This document shows positions 33,141 to 42,804 of a stretch of DNA of 64,000 nt, in pieces. Position 1 is the first letter of the stretch, and each line of letters begins with the position of its first letter. Source of the DNA: Propionigenium maris DSM 9537 (lineage in GTDB: Bacteria; Fusobacteriota; Fusobacteriia; Fusobacteriales; Fusobacteriaceae); the NCBI RefSeq assembly GCF_027925155.1, contig NZ_BSDY01000018.1, forward strand, positions 1 through 64,000, in the 5' to 3' direction. Position numbers and translations under genes: made by a program. The notes beneath the pieces are model-generated. The model was not told the origin of the DNA, made no database searches, and worked only from the letters and a program-made list of their open reading frames with translations.

Positions 33141-33722
33141 TTATATAAATTGTGTAAAATGAGTTATTTCGCATAAACCGTCTTCATGTTTTTTTAAAAC
33201 GCTGTTTAAAGCTTTTTTGATACTGTTCTCGTGCAATAAAGCTTCGAATAAAATCATCTCTAACGCATAAGAAGTTATAAAATCAACATCTTCTGAAAAA
33301 CCAGTTATAGCCTTAGCTCCAGTAAGTTCGGTAAATTCATTTAGCTTTTTATTTGTAGTTTTCAGAATACTACAGGAATCAAAATGTACAAGATTATTTT
33401 TAAACAAATCTTCATCGATCTCTTCACATATTTCAGCTAATTCTTTTAGAGATAATTCAACTTCAGTCTTCCCACTACCAAGAGTTATTTTGCCAGTTTT
33501 ACCATGCCCACAAAAGACTATAACATTGAAATCATTTTTAGGCTGACTTAGTTTTTTGAACTTACTTAAGCAATATTTAAGCTCCTCTTTTGTATTAGCA
33601 GTTCTATATATGTACTCAAAGTCTGGATAAACGCTTTTAATACACTCCAATAAAGGTAAAATTGATGTTTCTTTTTTGACGCTCTCTTCCCAGTCCGACT
33701 CAATACAAAAAAGTTTCTTCAT
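33141..33722 (-). CDS. Caspase/CHAT-like protein (DUF6642-like)
   Basis: 193 residues, on the opposite strand from the LPS cluster and visibly more AT-rich in codon use than its neighbours. It opens MKKLFCIESDWEESV. A strand-rich core has VIVFCGHGKTGKITLG and LVHFDSCSIL: a His-Gly and a buried Cys placed as in the His-Cys dyad of caspase and CHAT peptidases. A later TGAKAITGFSEDVDF completes the Rossmann-like order. This arrangement resembles DUF6642 proteins. Protease activity is inferred only. It has no obvious partner; neighbours are LPS genes and a structured element upstream. Likely acquired by transfer. Confidence 0.65.
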   Translation of the reverse strand: MKKLFCIESDWEESVKKETSILPLLECIKSVYPDFEYIYRTANTKEELKYCLSKFKKLSQPKNDFNVIVFCGHGKTGKITLGSGKTEVELSLKELAEICEEIDEDLFKNNLVHFDSCSILKTTNKKLNEFTELTGAKAITGFSEDVDFITSYALEMILFEALLHENSIKKALNSVLKKHEDGLCEITHFTQFI

Positions 33723-33899
33723 AACTCACTCCTTAATGTTTTTCGATATTTATTGTTAATATTAGTTGCAACTTTTTTAATATTTAAAACTTTAAAAGAA
33801 CAGACAAAATAGATATTTTTAAGTCTTTTTAAATTTTTTATAATTTATCGTTCAAAAGTTTTTTTCTACTAAAGATAAAGAACTTTTTGATTTTTCACC
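33723..33899. other. AT-rich stretch upstream of the caspase-like gene
   Basis: About 180 bases, more than 75 percent A+T by eye, holding the promoter region of the minus-strand gene at 33141. No gene or convincing -35/-10 pair was recognised. Confidence 0.4.
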
Positions 33900-34037
33900 G
33901 AACTTTCAAGTCGCAGAGCTTTTACAGGAAAGCACCTGCACTGAGCCGTCCAACAGAATAAGTTCCGCAGGGAACCGAGGACTGTAGCTCATAAAGGTGG
34001 TAAAAGAAATATATACCAATCAGACGTTTGAAAGTTC
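33900..34037. repeat. Structured element bounded by a perfect 10-bp inverted repeat
   Basis: GAACTTTCAA (33900) and TTGAAAGTTC (34028) bound 138 bases that are much richer in G+C than the flanks. Nested helices are visible inside: GAGCT (33917) with AGCTC (33986), CAGG/CCTG (33925-33938), GTCC (33948) with GGAC (33979), and GTTCC/GGAAC (33962-33975). No coding frame fits. It may be a structured RNA or a small non-autonomous mobile element; the strand is not settled. Confidence 0.55.
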
Positions 34038-34048
34038 TTGAACTTTTG

Positions 34049-34076
34049 GTTACTTTTCTTTCAAGAGAAAAGTAAC
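34049..34076. repeat. Perfect 11-bp hairpin next to the structured element
   Basis: GTTACTTTTCT and AGAAAAGTAAC form an uninterrupted stem with a six-base loop. It has no T-run that would mark an ordinary terminator and looks like part of the adjoining repeat. Confidence 0.55.
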
Positions 34077-34238
34077 GACCACTATTAATGGTATCCCTTA
34101 TACTGTACCTTTTCAAAATACAAAATATAAAAGATTCCCCTAATTGAAAAATACTCTTAAAAGTGATAAAATTAAAAATACTGTAGTAATGAAACGATAG
34201 TCAGAAACTCTTTAGTATATGAGAGGTCTGGGGTGAAT

Positions 34239-34931
34239 ATGAAGAAGAAAAACGATGGAAATATAAGGCTCTACTACTCTGATGACAGATACCTTTCTCT
34301 GGCAGAGGATATCCTTGCAGGTAATCTGGATATTATCAAGGTCCTTAAGGACGACAACAGAAGCAGGGTCCTCCTTGTAAACTATCAGGGAGAGAAGCTG
34401 GTAGTTAAGGAGCCCAAGGAGAAGAACAGAAGAAGGTGGCAGAGGTTTCTTTCTATCTTCAGGGGAAGCTCCAGCTACCTGGAGATGAAAAACTGCAACA
34501 AGATAATAGAGGACGGTTTTCTGGGAGCAAGGGGTATCCTTGCTGTGGAAGTAACCAATAAATTATGGGTTGAGGACTCCTACTTTGTATCCAGCTATAT
34601 AGATGGAAGAGAGGGGAGTATAGAGCACCTGGAGGAGATAGGCCGGGAGCTAAAGAAGATCCATAAAAGGGGATACCTTCACGGGGACTCCCAGCTTGTA
34701 AACTTTATGGTGGGAGAGGGTGGAAGGATCTACCTCATAGACTGTAAGCTCTCTAAAAATATATACGGCACCTTTGGGAGCAGATATGAGTTTATCTACC
34801 TAGAGGAGAGCTGTCCTGGGGAGATAGATATCTTCCCCAAGGATGATATCTACTATAGAGGGGCAAAGATGCTGAACAGCTACCTTCACTGGTATGGAAG
34901 AACCAAGAAGAGGCTTAGGGGCAAGAAGTAA
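34239..34931 (+). CDS. LPS core heptose/Kdo kinase-like protein (WaaY-like)
   Basis: 230 residues from the ATG at 34239; a GTG two codons earlier is possible. It has a protein-kinase-like fold: EKLVVKEPKEKN (the ATP-binding Lys), then GYLHGDSQLVNFMV (the catalytic-loop HGD...N) and IYLIDCKLSK (in place of DFG). This is the RfaY/WaaY group that phosphorylates inner-core sugars. Its place between heptosyltransferase genes agrees with that. It restarts the LPS cluster after the AT-rich island. Confidence 0.82.
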   Translation: MKKKNDGNIRLYYSDDRYLSLAEDILAGNLDIIKVLKDDNRSRVLLVNYQGEKLVVKEPKEKNRRRWQRFLSIFRGSSSYLEMKNCNKIIEDGFLGARGILAVEVTNKLWVEDSYFVSSYIDGREGSIEHLEEIGRELKKIHKRGYLHGDSQLVNFMVGEGGRIYLIDCKLSKNIYGTFGSRYEFIYLEESCPGEIDIFPKDDIYYRGAKMLNSYLHWYGRTKKRLRGKK

Positions 34932-34964
34932 TTTAACAACAATAAAGGAAAAGGGAGAAGGAAA

Positions 34965-35951
34965 TTGAGGATATTAGTGATCAGGCTGAGTTCTATAGGT
35001 GATGTGGTGCTGACTACACCTGTATTAAAGGAATTTAAAAAGAAATATCCCCATTCAATTGTAGATTTCGTGGTTCTGGATAAATTTAAGGATTCCATAG
35101 AGGGGTCTCCTTATATAGATAACCTTATACTTTTTGACAAGAAAAGATATAAGGGGCTTAAGGGAATAAGGGAGTTTGTTTCTACAATTAAGGAAAATAA
35201 ATACGACTATGTCTTTGATCTACACTCGAAGCTAAGGTCCGTGGGGATCTGCTTCTTTTTAGGGGCAAAGACCTATAGATATAAGAAGAGGGCTCTGTGG
35301 AAAACTCTTCTTGTGAAGATGAAGCTTATCAGGTACAGGGCAGATGATACCATTGTAAAAAATTACTTTGGAGCCTTTGAGAAGATGGGAATCTCCTATC
35401 AGGGGGAGGACCTGGATTTTACCTTTGGTAGCAGCGACCTTGCCAAGGTAGAGGAGTATAACAACTTTGTAGCAATGGCACCGGGAGCCTCCAAGGAAAC
35501 CAAGAAGTGGACGGTAGAAGGCTTTGGTAACCTTGCCAAGCTGATCCATGAAAAGTATGGAAAGGATATAGTTCTTGTCGGGGGAGCTGGAGACAGGGAA
35601 AAATGTATTGAGATAAATGAGGTGAGCGGAGGAATCTGTACAGATCTTTCGGGAGAGCTCTCTCTAAAAGAGAGCGGAGCACTGCTGTCCAAGGCAGACT
35701 ACCTGGTAACCAATGATTCAGGACCATTTCACATCTCCAGGGGTGTAAAGACAAAGGCCTTTGTAATATTTGGCCCAACAGATCCGGGGATGTTTGAATA
35801 TGATGAGTATGGAACCCTTATCTACAGGGATGAGCCCTGCTCACCATGCAGCCTTCACGGAGATAAGAAGTGTCCCAAGGGTCACTTTAACTGCATGAAG
35901 AAGCTGAAAGCAGAGGATGTACTGGAGATAATAGAGAAGGAGATAGGCTAG
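34965..35951 (+). CDS. Family 9 glycosyltransferase (heptosyltransferase)
   Basis: 328 residues from a TTG start with GGGAGAAGG upstream. It begins RILVIRLSSIGDVVLTTPVL, then has LVTNDSGPFHISRG and FGPTDPGMFEY. It ends with the Cys block CSPCSLHGDKKCPKGHFNCM, like the gene at 31968. It adds heptose or another sugar to the LPS core. It follows the kinase gene by 33 bases, and its 3' end overlaps its own terminator. Confidence 0.9.
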   Translation: MRILVIRLSSIGDVVLTTPVLKEFKKKYPHSIVDFVVLDKFKDSIEGSPYIDNLILFDKKRYKGLKGIREFVSTIKENKYDYVFDLHSKLRSVGICFFLGAKTYRYKKRALWKTLLVKMKLIRYRADDTIVKNYFGAFEKMGISYQGEDLDFTFGSSDLAKVEEYNNFVAMAPGASKETKKWTVEGFGNLAKLIHEKYGKDIVLVGGAGDREKCIEINEVSGGICTDLSGELSLKESGALLSKADYLVTNDSGPFHISRGVKTKAFVIFGPTDPGMFEYDEYGTLIYRDEPCSPCSLHGDKKCPKGHFNCMKKLKAEDVLEIIEKEIG

Positions 35952-35969
35952 AAGCCCATCTCTTTTTTT
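35940..35969 (+). terminator. Terminator of the second part of the LPS cluster
   Basis: GAGAT-GGC pairs with GCC-ATCTC and seven T follow; it overlaps the last codons of the glycosyltransferase gene. Confidence 0.75.
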
Positions 35970-36037
35970 GATTTTAACGGGGAAATGGTGTAGAGTGTTG
36001 GAAATAAAGAATAGAAATTATCGATTGGGGGATTTTT

Positions 36038-36529
36038 ATGTTTGGTGAGGGAGCACAAGGAAAAAAGATGCTTGTGGAGGTGGTAATCTTCTATAGGAAT
36101 ATGATGAGATTTATGGAAGCTAACAAGTGTTTAGAACCAGAGATCACAGTTACTGAATTATTTTTTATACTTTACTTAGAGAGCAGAGAGGGAATCACCT
36201 ACTATCAGCTGTCCAGGGAGCTACCCTATGATTCCAAACTTATATCCAGAAGTGTTAGAAACCTTGAGGAAAAGGGGATTATTGAGAGAAAGAAGGACGG
36301 AAGGAAAAAGAATATTCAATTAACATACCTTGGAACTAAGTATATTGAGAATAGCTACGGAGGAAGGGATAACTTCTTAAAGGTTTTAGAGGAGAAGGGG
36401 TTATCTAGGGAGGAACTATTTTCCTTTTTTATGACCATGGGGAAGTTTTCCAGGATACTGGAGTCAGAGGTTAAGGATATAGAAGGTTTATTTGAACCTC
36501 CTTTTAGCGGGAAAATTAAAGATGTTTAG
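36038..36529 (+). CDS. MarR-like winged-helix regulator
   Basis: 163 residues with GGGGGATTTTT before the ATG. The core (about 45-110) has TELFFILYLESREGITYYQLS, then LPYDSKLISRSVRNLEEKGIIE (recognition helix) and a basic wing RKKDGRKKNIQLTYLG. The N- and C-terminal helices would form the dimer interface. No adjacent target is obvious. The 208 bases after it hold a CCTCTA/TAGAGG hairpin (36614-36632) and the recA promoter. Confidence 0.82.
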   Translation: MFGEGAQGKKMLVEVVIFYRNMMRFMEANKCLEPEITVTELFFILYLESREGITYYQLSRELPYDSKLISRSVRNLEEKGIIERKKDGRKKNIQLTYLGTKYIENSYGGRDNFLKVLEEKGLSREELFSFFMTMGKFSRILESEVKDIEGLFEPPFSGKIKDV

Positions 36530-36646
36530 TATAGAAAAACTATGAAAAATCAAAAATAACGTTTTAAGTGCTGAAAAACCCAAGGGATATACAAAAATAA
36601 ATTCCCCAGATCACCTCTAGGGTCCTTAGAGGAATAGGAAGGTATT

Positions 36647-36655
36647 TGCTATAAT
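36647..36655 (+). promoter_or_regulatory. Extended -10 promoter element of recA
   Basis: TGCTATAAT about 83 bases before recA. No LexA-type GAAC-N4-GTTC box is visible between it and recA. Confidence 0.5.
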
Positions 36656-36737
36656 TAGAGTGTAAATAGTTCAAAGAGTTGAAAGGCATAGATCAATATA
36701 GTAAAATCATAGTGAAGAAACCATAAGGGGGTTAAGA

Positions 36738-37799
36738 ATGGCAAGAGTAAAAAAAGAAGCAAATGATAAAGAAAAAGCACTTGAACTTGCAATGAAGCAG
36801 ATACAAAAAGATTTTGGTGAGGGATCTATAATGAAGCTTGGAAGCAACCTTCATATGAATATAGAGACGATCTCCACTGGAAGTGTGAACCTGGACCTGG
36901 CACTGGGACTTGGAGGAGTACCAAGAGGAAGGATAGTAGAGGTATATGGAGCAGAGAGTTCTGGTAAAACGACGATAGCCCTTCATATAGTTGCAGAGGC
37001 GCAGAAGGCCGGAGGAGTTGCTGCATTTATAGATGCTGAGCACGCACTGGATCCTGCTTACGCCAAGGCACTGGGAGTAGATACAGATGAACTTCTTATC
37101 TCTCAGCCAGATAACGGAGAGCAGGCTCTTGAGATAGCTGATATGCTGGTAAGATCTGGAGCGGTGGACGTAATTATCGTTGACTCGGTAGCGGCATTGG
37201 TACCAAAGGTAGAGATAGAGGGAGAGATGGCAGACCAGCAGATGGGTCTTCAGGCAAGACTGATGTCTAAGGCTCTGAGAAAGCTGACAGCTACCCTGAA
37301 TAAATCCAAAACAACTATGGTATTCATCAACCAGATAAGAGAGAAGATCGGTGGATTCGGATTCGGTCCTCAGACAACAACAACTGGAGGAAGAGCCCTT
37401 AAGTTCTACTCATCGGTAAGACTGGAAGTAAAGAGAATAGGAAGTGTTAAGCAGGGAGACAGTGTAATAGGTAACGAAACTGCTGTAAAGGTAACCAAGA
37501 ATAAGATTGCCCCTCCATTTAAGGAAGCTAAGTTCCAGATTATGTATGGTAAGGGAATATCCAGAGTGGGAGAGATCCTGGATATTGCCATAGCCAACGA
37601 TATAGTGTCCAAGTCGGGAGCATGGTTCAGCTTTGGAGATATAAGACTTGGACAGGGTAAGGAGAATGTAAAGACAAGACTTGAAACTGAAACAGATCTA
37701 CTGGAGCAGGTGGAGCTGCAGGTAAATAAGGTGCTATTCCCAGAAGCAGAAGAAACTCAGGAAGTGACAGTTGAAGATACTCAAGGTAGCGAGGAATAA
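36738..37799 (+). CDS. recA: Recombinase RecA
   Basis: 353 residues. RecA forms the filament on single-stranded DNA for strand exchange. Walker [10 protein letters not shown] (about residue 74), loop L1 and L2 regions ([15 protein letters not shown] and [21 protein letters not shown]) and the typical [14 protein letters not shown] strand are all present. The C-terminal tail is strongly acidic, as expected for self-regulation. It overlaps recX by 29 bases. Confidence 0.98.
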   Translation: MARVKKEANDKEKALELAMKQIQKDFGEGSIMKLGSNLHMNIETISTGSVNLDLALGLGGVPRGRIVEVYGAESSGKTTIALHIVAEAQKAGGVAAFIDAEHALDPAYAKALGVDTDELLISQPDNGEQALEIADMLVRSGAVDVIIVDSVAALVPKVEIEGEMADQQMGLQARLMSKALRKLTATLNKSKTTMVFINQIREKIGGFGFGPQTTTTGGRALKFYSSVRLEVKRIGSVKQGDSVIGNETAVKVTKNKIAPPFKEAKFQIMYGKGISRVGEILDIAIANDIVSKSGAWFSFGDIRLGQGKENVKTRLETETDLLEQVELQVNKVLFPEAEETQEVTVEDTQGSEE

Positions 37800-38331
37800 A
37801 CTCTATCTTGAGAGTAATCTAGAGGAGCAGGAGATAGTAGATGTAAGTCCAGAGATAATATCTGAGATGGATCTAAACAGGAAAAAGGAGCTTAGCAGAG
37901 AAGAGTATAGGAGAGTAATCTACCTGGCTTCTCTTGCTAAGTCTATTTTTTTACTCTCAAGAAGAGATTACAGCAGAAAAGAGATGCTTGGGAAGCTGAG
38001 GATGAAGTTCCGGGAGTACGGGATAGTGGAAGAGGTAGTGGAAAAGCTGGTGGACAGGGGATATATAAATGACCTGGATTACGCAAGGGCCCTCATAGAG
38101 AGGAGTAGGGAAAGCAGGAGAAAGCTGGAGTACCAGTTGTCTATGAAGGGAATAGGCAGAGAGGTTATAGCTGAAGCCTTTGGAGAAGCTGACCACGATG
38201 AGAGGGATGAGCTGAGAAAACAGCTGAAAAAGGTGGCCAAAAGGGAGAAGGATAAGCAGATAGCCTATCTCATGAGAAAGGGCTTCAGATACGAGGATAT
38301 AAGGGAAGTAATGAGGGAAATAGAGGAGTAG
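37771..38331 (+). CDS. recX: Regulatory protein RecX
   Basis: 186 residues from a TTG start inside the end of recA, preceded by AGGAAGTGACAG. RecX limits RecA filaments. The three-helix repeats are visible: [19 protein letters not shown], then [20 protein letters not shown], then [20 protein letters not shown]. The first 60 residues are a lineage-specific N-terminus. The overlap implies translational coupling with recA. Confidence 0.9.
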   Translation: MKILKVARNKLYLESNLEEQEIVDVSPEIISEMDLNRKKELSREEYRRVIYLASLAKSIFLLSRRDYSRKEMLGKLRMKFREYGIVEEVVEKLVDRGYINDLDYARALIERSRESRRKLEYQLSMKGIGREVIAEAFGEADHDERDELRKQLKKVAKREKDKQIAYLMRKGFRYEDIREVMREIEE

Positions 38332-38397
38332 GGTTTACAAAGATGTAAAAAGGTGTTAAAATTACAGGTGTAATATTACTTGAGGAGAGTGATAGAG

Positions 38398-39129
38398 GTG
38401 CTAGGATTAATTTTAATAAGCTTAACAGGCCTGATGTGGTTTGTAGTAATGACGATAGTATATATACCTGTAATATGTCTCATGGGTGAGCAGAAGGGAA
38501 GTATGCTGGCCAGAAAGGAACTGAAGAGGTTTTCCAGGATGCTTTTGGGAGCTACCTTTGCCAAGGTAGAGGTTATCTATGAGGATGAGGAAGCTATTAA
38601 AGCTTTGGACAAAAGCAGCGGAATAGTTGTGGTTTCAAACCACCAGAGTAATCTGGACCCCCCTCTTATAAATGGTTACTTTCCCATGGACTTAGGATTT
38701 GTAGCCAAGAAGGAGATGGCAAGCTGGCCCTTCTACGGAATATGGATGAGAAAATCCCACTGTATCTTCCTAGACAGGAGCAATCCCAGAGAGGGGATAA
38801 AGAGTATAAAGAAAGCAGTAAAGATAATCAAGTCTGGTTATCCAACGGCAATATTCCCAGAGGGAGCAAGGAGTCTTACAGAGGAGATGGGAGACTTTAA
38901 GAAGGGAAGCTTCAGGCTGGCAACGGATACCAATGGTATAATTGTACCTGTAACGGTAAAGGGTACCTACGATATTCAGAGAAGGGGAAGTATCTGGATG
39001 AAGATGGGAAGAAAGGTTAAACTCATCATAGACAAGCCCATAGATGTAAAGGAATCCAGTATGGAAGAGAGGAAGATGCTGGATATCAAGGTAAAAAAAA
39101 TAATAGAGGAAAACTATAGGAGATATTAA
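38398..39129 (+). CDS. plsC: 1-acyl-sn-glycerol-3-phosphate acyltransferase
   Basis: 243 residues from the GTG at 38398, chosen because GAGGAGAG lies eight bases upstream; the TTG at 38380 would sit on that site. An N-terminal membrane helix (about 1-25) anchors it. The acyltransferase motifs are NHQSNLDP (H-x4-D), the glycerol-phosphate-binding FPEGARS, and a later VPVTVKGTYD. It makes phosphatidic acid. It lies 66 bases after recX and has its own terminator. Confidence 0.9.
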   Translation: MLGLILISLTGLMWFVVMTIVYIPVICLMGEQKGSMLARKELKRFSRMLLGATFAKVEVIYEDEEAIKALDKSSGIVVVSNHQSNLDPPLINGYFPMDLGFVAKKEMASWPFYGIWMRKSHCIFLDRSNPREGIKSIKKAVKIIKSGYPTAIFPEGARSLTEEMGDFKKGSFRLATDTNGIIVPVTVKGTYDIQRRGSIWMKMGRKVKLIIDKPIDVKESSMEERKMLDIKVKKIIEENYRRY

Positions 39130-39144
39130 TTCTCCTATTTTTTT
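39116..39144 (+). terminator. Terminator of the plsC gene
   Basis: ATAGGAG/CTCCTAT hairpin with a seven-T run, overlapping the stop codon. Confidence 0.85.
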
Positions 39145-39222
39145 ATGAGAGAAATTTGTGATATAAAAAACTTGACTGAACATGTAAAAAAACTTGCTTC
39201 ACTTTGTTAAAGATGTTAAACT

Positions 39223-39248
39223 TTTTGTAAAGTGTAATTGTTACAAAA
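39223..39248. promoter_or_regulatory. Palindromic sites upstream of pflB
   Basis: In the 390-base AT-rich gap before pflB, TTTTGTAA (39223) and TTACAAAA (39241) form an inverted repeat that contains the palindrome TGTAA-TTG-TTACA. A direct repeat TGTTAAA-GA-TGTTAAA lies just upstream. These look like binding sites for a redox or carbon regulator of pflB; the protein is unknown. The rest of the gap shows no gene. Confidence 0.4.
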
Positions 39249-39415
39249 TAAAAACAAAAACACCGTTTTCCGAAAAGTGTGGTGTGAAATACAATTAAAC
39301 AACAAAATGTACTTTTAGGGTACACAAAATATTGAAAAAAACTTTTTATTTTTATGAAAAACAACGGATTTTAGAGGAAAAATATAAAATACTAGTGAAA
39401 AAATTATAATAATGT

Positions 39416-39444
39416 TTGACACAGTTTCAATTTCATGTTATATT
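39416..39444 (+). promoter_or_regulatory. Promoter of pflB
   Basis: TTGACA, 17-base spacer, TATATT, 77 bases before the start codon. Confidence 0.8.
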
Positions 39445-39520
39445 CACGGTATAAAAGTGTTAAATCATACTAAACTAAACTATCAATTATATACTTCGAT
39501 TAATCAGGAGGTAACGAGAC

Positions 39521-41752
39521 ATGCTAAAGCAATGGGCAGGATTTACTGGTGATCTTTGGAAGAAAGAGATCAACGTAAGAGACTTTATTCAAAACAACTA
39601 TACTCCATATGAGGGAGACGACACATTCCTAGCAGATGCGACAGACGCAACTAAAAAGCTATGGGATAAGTTAACTGTGATGTTCAAGGAAGAGCAAGAG
39701 AGAGGTGTACATGATGTAGAAACTAAAACTCCATCAGCACTAGACGCTTACGGACCTGGATACATCGAGAAGGATCTTGAGAAGATCGTTGGTGTACAGA
39801 CTGACGCTCCTCTAAAGAGAGGAATCTTCCCAAGAGGTGGACTAAGAATGGTTCAATCTTCTCTTGAGGCGTACGGATACGAGATTGATCCAGTAACTGC
39901 TGAGATCTTCTCTAAGTACAGAAAGACTCACAACGAGGGAGTATTCGCAGCTTATACAGATGAGGTAAAAGCAGCAAGAAGATGTGGAATCGTAACTGGT
40001 CTTCCAGATGCATACGGTAGAGGAAGAATCATCGGAGACTACAGAAGAGTAGCTCTTTACGGAACAGACAAGCTTATCGCAGACAAGATGGCTCAGCACA
40101 AGCAACTTGATGTTCCTGAGATCACAGAAGATATCATCAGAAACAGAGAAGAGATCATGGAGCAGATCTCAGCTATCAAGGCATTCACTAAGATGTGTGC
40201 TTCATACGGAGTAGACATCACTAAGCCAGCTGAGACAGCACAGGAAGCAGTTCAGGCTGTATACTTCGGATACCTTGGAGCAATCAAGGACCAGGATGGA
40301 GCAGCAATGTCACTTGGTAGAACAGCTACTTTCCTAGACATCTACATCCAGAGAGATCTAGAGGCAGGAAACATCACTGAGCAAGAAGCTCAGGAGCTAA
40401 TCGACCACTTCATCATGAAGCTTAGAATCGTAAGATTCCTAAGAACACCTGCATACAACGACCTATTCTCTGGAGATCCTACTTGGACAACAGAAGTACT
40501 AGGAGGAGAGGGTGTAGACGGAAGAACTCTTGTATCAAAGACTTCATTCAGATACCTAAACACTCTATACAACCTAGGACCTGCACCAGAGCCTAACATG
40601 ACAGTACTATGGTCAACTCACTCTCCAGCTAACTGGAAGGACTTCTGTGCTAAGGTATCAATCGATACATCTGCAGTACAGTATGAGAATGACGACCTAA
40701 TGAGACCTCAGTTCGGAGACGACTACGCTATCGCTTGTTGCGTATCTCCAATGAAAGTTGGTAAGGGAATGCAGTTCTTCGGAGCTAGAGTAAACCTACC
40801 TAAGGCTCTACTATTTGCTATAAACGGTGGTAAGGACGAGAAGTCTGGAGCTCAAGTAGCACCTCACTTTGCACCTATCACATCTGAGTACCTTGACTTT
40901 AACGAAGTTGTAGAGAGATACGACGAAGTTCTTAAGTGGCTTGCAGGAGTATACACAAACGCTCTTAAAGTAATCCACTACATGCACGACAAGTACAACT
41001 ACGAGGCATTCCAGATGGCTCTACACGATCTTGAGATCGAGAGAACTCAGGCTCACGGAATCGCAGGAATCTCAATCGTAGCTGACTCACTAGCTGCAAT
41101 CAAGAACGCTAAGGTAAAGGTAGTTAGAAACGAAGAGGGACTTGCAGTTGACTTTGAAATCGAGGGAGACTACGAGGCATTCGGAAACAACAACGAAGAA
41201 ACTGACGCATTCGCAGTTGAGTACACTGAGAAGTTCATGAACATGATCAAGCAGCACCAGATGTACAGAGGAGGAAGACCTACTCAGTCACTTCTTACAA
41301 TTACTTCAAACGTAGTATATGGTAAGAAAACTGGAGCTACTCCAGACGGAAGACCTGCTGGAGCACCATTCGCACCAGGAGCTAACCCAATGAACGGAAG
41401 AGATACTAAAGGAGCTATCGCAGCACTATCTTCAGTAGCTAAGCTTCCATTCCAGCATGCAAATGACGGAATCTCTTATACATTCGCAATTACTCCAGCT
41501 GCATTAGGAAAGGAAAAGGCTGACAGACAAGCTAACCTTGTAAACCTAATGGACGGATACTTTACTCCAGAGGGTGGACAGCACCTAAACGTAAACGTAT
41601 TCGACAAGTCACTTCTTGAGGATGCAATGGCACACCCTGAGAAGTACCCTCAGCTTACAATCAGAGTATCTGGTTATGCAGTAAACTTCACGAAGCTTAC
41701 TAAAGAGCAGCAGCTAGATGTAATCTCTAGAACAATCAACTCAAGAATGTAA
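39521..41752 (+). CDS. pflB: Pyruvate formate-lyase
   Basis: 743 residues. This glycyl radical enzyme converts pyruvate and CoA to acetyl-CoA and formate. The active-site pair is C406-C407 (AIACCVSPM). The radical Gly is G718 in [10 protein letters not shown] near the C-terminus. Codon use differs from neighbours (mostly C-ending TAC, AAC, ATC, GAC and few AGG), as expected for a very highly expressed gene. AGGAGGTAACGAGAC precedes the ATG. The activase gene follows after a terminator, so the two are under separate control. Confidence 0.98.
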   Translation: MLKQWAGFTGDLWKKEINVRDFIQNNYTPYEGDDTFLADATDATKKLWDKLTVMFKEEQERGVHDVETKTPSALDAYGPGYIEKDLEKIVGVQTDAPLKRGIFPRGGLRMVQSSLEAYGYEIDPVTAEIFSKYRKTHNEGVFAAYTDEVKAARRCGIVTGLPDAYGRGRIIGDYRRVALYGTDKLIADKMAQHKQLDVPEITEDIIRNREEIMEQISAIKAFTKMCASYGVDITKPAETAQEAVQAVYFGYLGAIKDQDGAAMSLGRTATFLDIYIQRDLEAGNITEQEAQELIDHFIMKLRIVRFLRTPAYNDLFSGDPTWTTEVLGGEGVDGRTLVSKTSFRYLNTLYNLGPAPEPNMTVLWSTHSPANWKDFCAKVSIDTSAVQYENDDLMRPQFGDDYAIACCVSPMKVGKGMQFFGARVNLPKALLFAINGGKDEKSGAQVAPHFAPITSEYLDFNEVVERYDEVLKWLAGVYTNALKVIHYMHDKYNYEAFQMALHDLEIERTQAHGIAGISIVADSLAAIKNAKVKVVRNEEGLAVDFEIEGDYEAFGNNNEETDAFAVEYTEKFMNMIKQHQMYRGGRPTQSLLTITSNVVYGKKTGATPDGRPAGAPFAPGANPMNGRDTKGAIAALSSVAKLPFQHANDGISYTFAITPAALGKEKADRQANLVNLMDGYFTPEGGQHLNVNVFDKSLLEDAMAHPEKYPQLTIRVSGYAVNFTKLTKEQQLDVISRTINSRM

Positions 41753-41774
41753 TTTTACATAATATAAAAGAATA

Positions 41775-41803
41775 GGGGAAATCCATCTGGATTTCCCTTA
41801 TTT
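41775..41803 (+). terminator. Terminator of pflB
   Basis: GGGAAATCC/GGATTTCCC perfect hairpin with ATCT loop, then a T-rich stretch. Confidence 0.8.
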
Positions 41804-41970
41804 GTTGATTGAAGTCTGGACAGAGCGATGGATCATCAAGAAAGTTATAGTAAAAAATTAAAAATATGTTAAAATATATTACTAATAATCGTTTTTTTAA
41901 TAGAGTTGTTTAAGGTTTTCTTTAGAAGGTTTTGTTAAAAAAATGATAAATTATTGTAGAGGTGTTAAGG

Positions 41971-42705
41971 ATGGGAAAGATAAAGGGAAAGCTTCATTCA
42001 TATGAAAGCTGCGGAACAGTAGACGGACCAGGATTAAGATATGTAGTTTTTACTCAGGGATGCCCTCTGAGATGTAAGTATTGTCACAATCCAGATACCT
42101 GGAAGATGGCAGATGCAACCTATGAGGAGAGTGCAGAGTTTGTATTCAAGGAGATCGCGAGATATAAGCCCTTCTTCAGAAATGGTGGCGGAATGACTAT
42201 GACCGGGGGAGAGCCTCTAATGCAGCCAAAGTTTGCAAGAGAGGTATTTAAGCTGTGTCAGGAGGACGGAATCCATACAGCTGTAGATACATCTGGATTC
42301 TACCTCAACGACGAGGTAAAGGAAACTCTAAAGTATGTGGATCTGGTACTGCTAGACCTTAAGTGTATGGACCCAGAGATCTATAAGGATCTAACTAAGG
42401 TAGATCTAGAGCCTACTCTAAAGTTTGCCAAGTACCTGGCTGAGATCGGGAAACCAGTATGGGTAAGACACGTGCTGGTACCAGGGATAACTGACAGAGA
42501 TGACCTGTTAGAGAAGCTGGCTGACTTCATGGCTACTCTTGGAAATATAGAGAAGGTAGAGATCCTTCCATACCACAGTCTCGGAGAGTATAAGTGGGAA
42601 GAGATGGGGATGGACTATGAGTTAAAGGGAGTAGAGGCTCCAACTCAGGAGAGAGTAGAGAATGCCAAGAAGATAATCGGAAGTAGAGGATTATCTGTAA
42701 GATAG
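41971..42705 (+). CDS. pflA: Pyruvate formate-lyase activating enzyme
   Basis: 244 residues from the ATG at 41971, with GAGG eight bases upstream; the GTG at 41962 would overlap the site. It is a radical SAM enzyme: CPLRCKYCHNPDTW holds the C-x3-C-x2-C cluster motif, and MTMTGGEPLMQPKF is the SAM-binding GGE region. It generates the glycyl radical on PflB. A 218-base gap with a terminator separates it from pflB. Confidence 0.96.
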   Translation: MGKIKGKLHSYESCGTVDGPGLRYVVFTQGCPLRCKYCHNPDTWKMADATYEESAEFVFKEIARYKPFFRNGGGMTMTGGEPLMQPKFAREVFKLCQEDGIHTAVDTSGFYLNDEVKETLKYVDLVLLDLKCMDPEIYKDLTKVDLEPTLKFAKYLAEIGKPVWVRHVLVPGITDRDDLLEKLADFMATLGNIEKVEILPYHSLGEYKWEEMGMDYELKGVEAPTQERVENAKKIIGSRGLSVR

Positions 42706-42721
42706 CTCCATGTGAGATATT

Positions 42722-42745
42722 AAAGACCCTTCGGGGTCTTTTTTT
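42722..42745 (+). terminator. Terminator of pflA
   Basis: AAAGACCC/GGGTCTTT with TTCG loop and seven T. Confidence 0.9.
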
Positions 42746-42775
42746 GTACATCAAATATGGCTGGATGTAAGAAAA

Positions 42776-42804
42776 TTGCATTTTTTTAAAAAGTATGGTA
42801 AAAT
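42776..42804 (+). promoter_or_regulatory. Promoter of the SulP gene
   Basis: TTGCAT, 17-base spacer, TAAAAT, 76 bases before the start codon. Confidence 0.65.
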
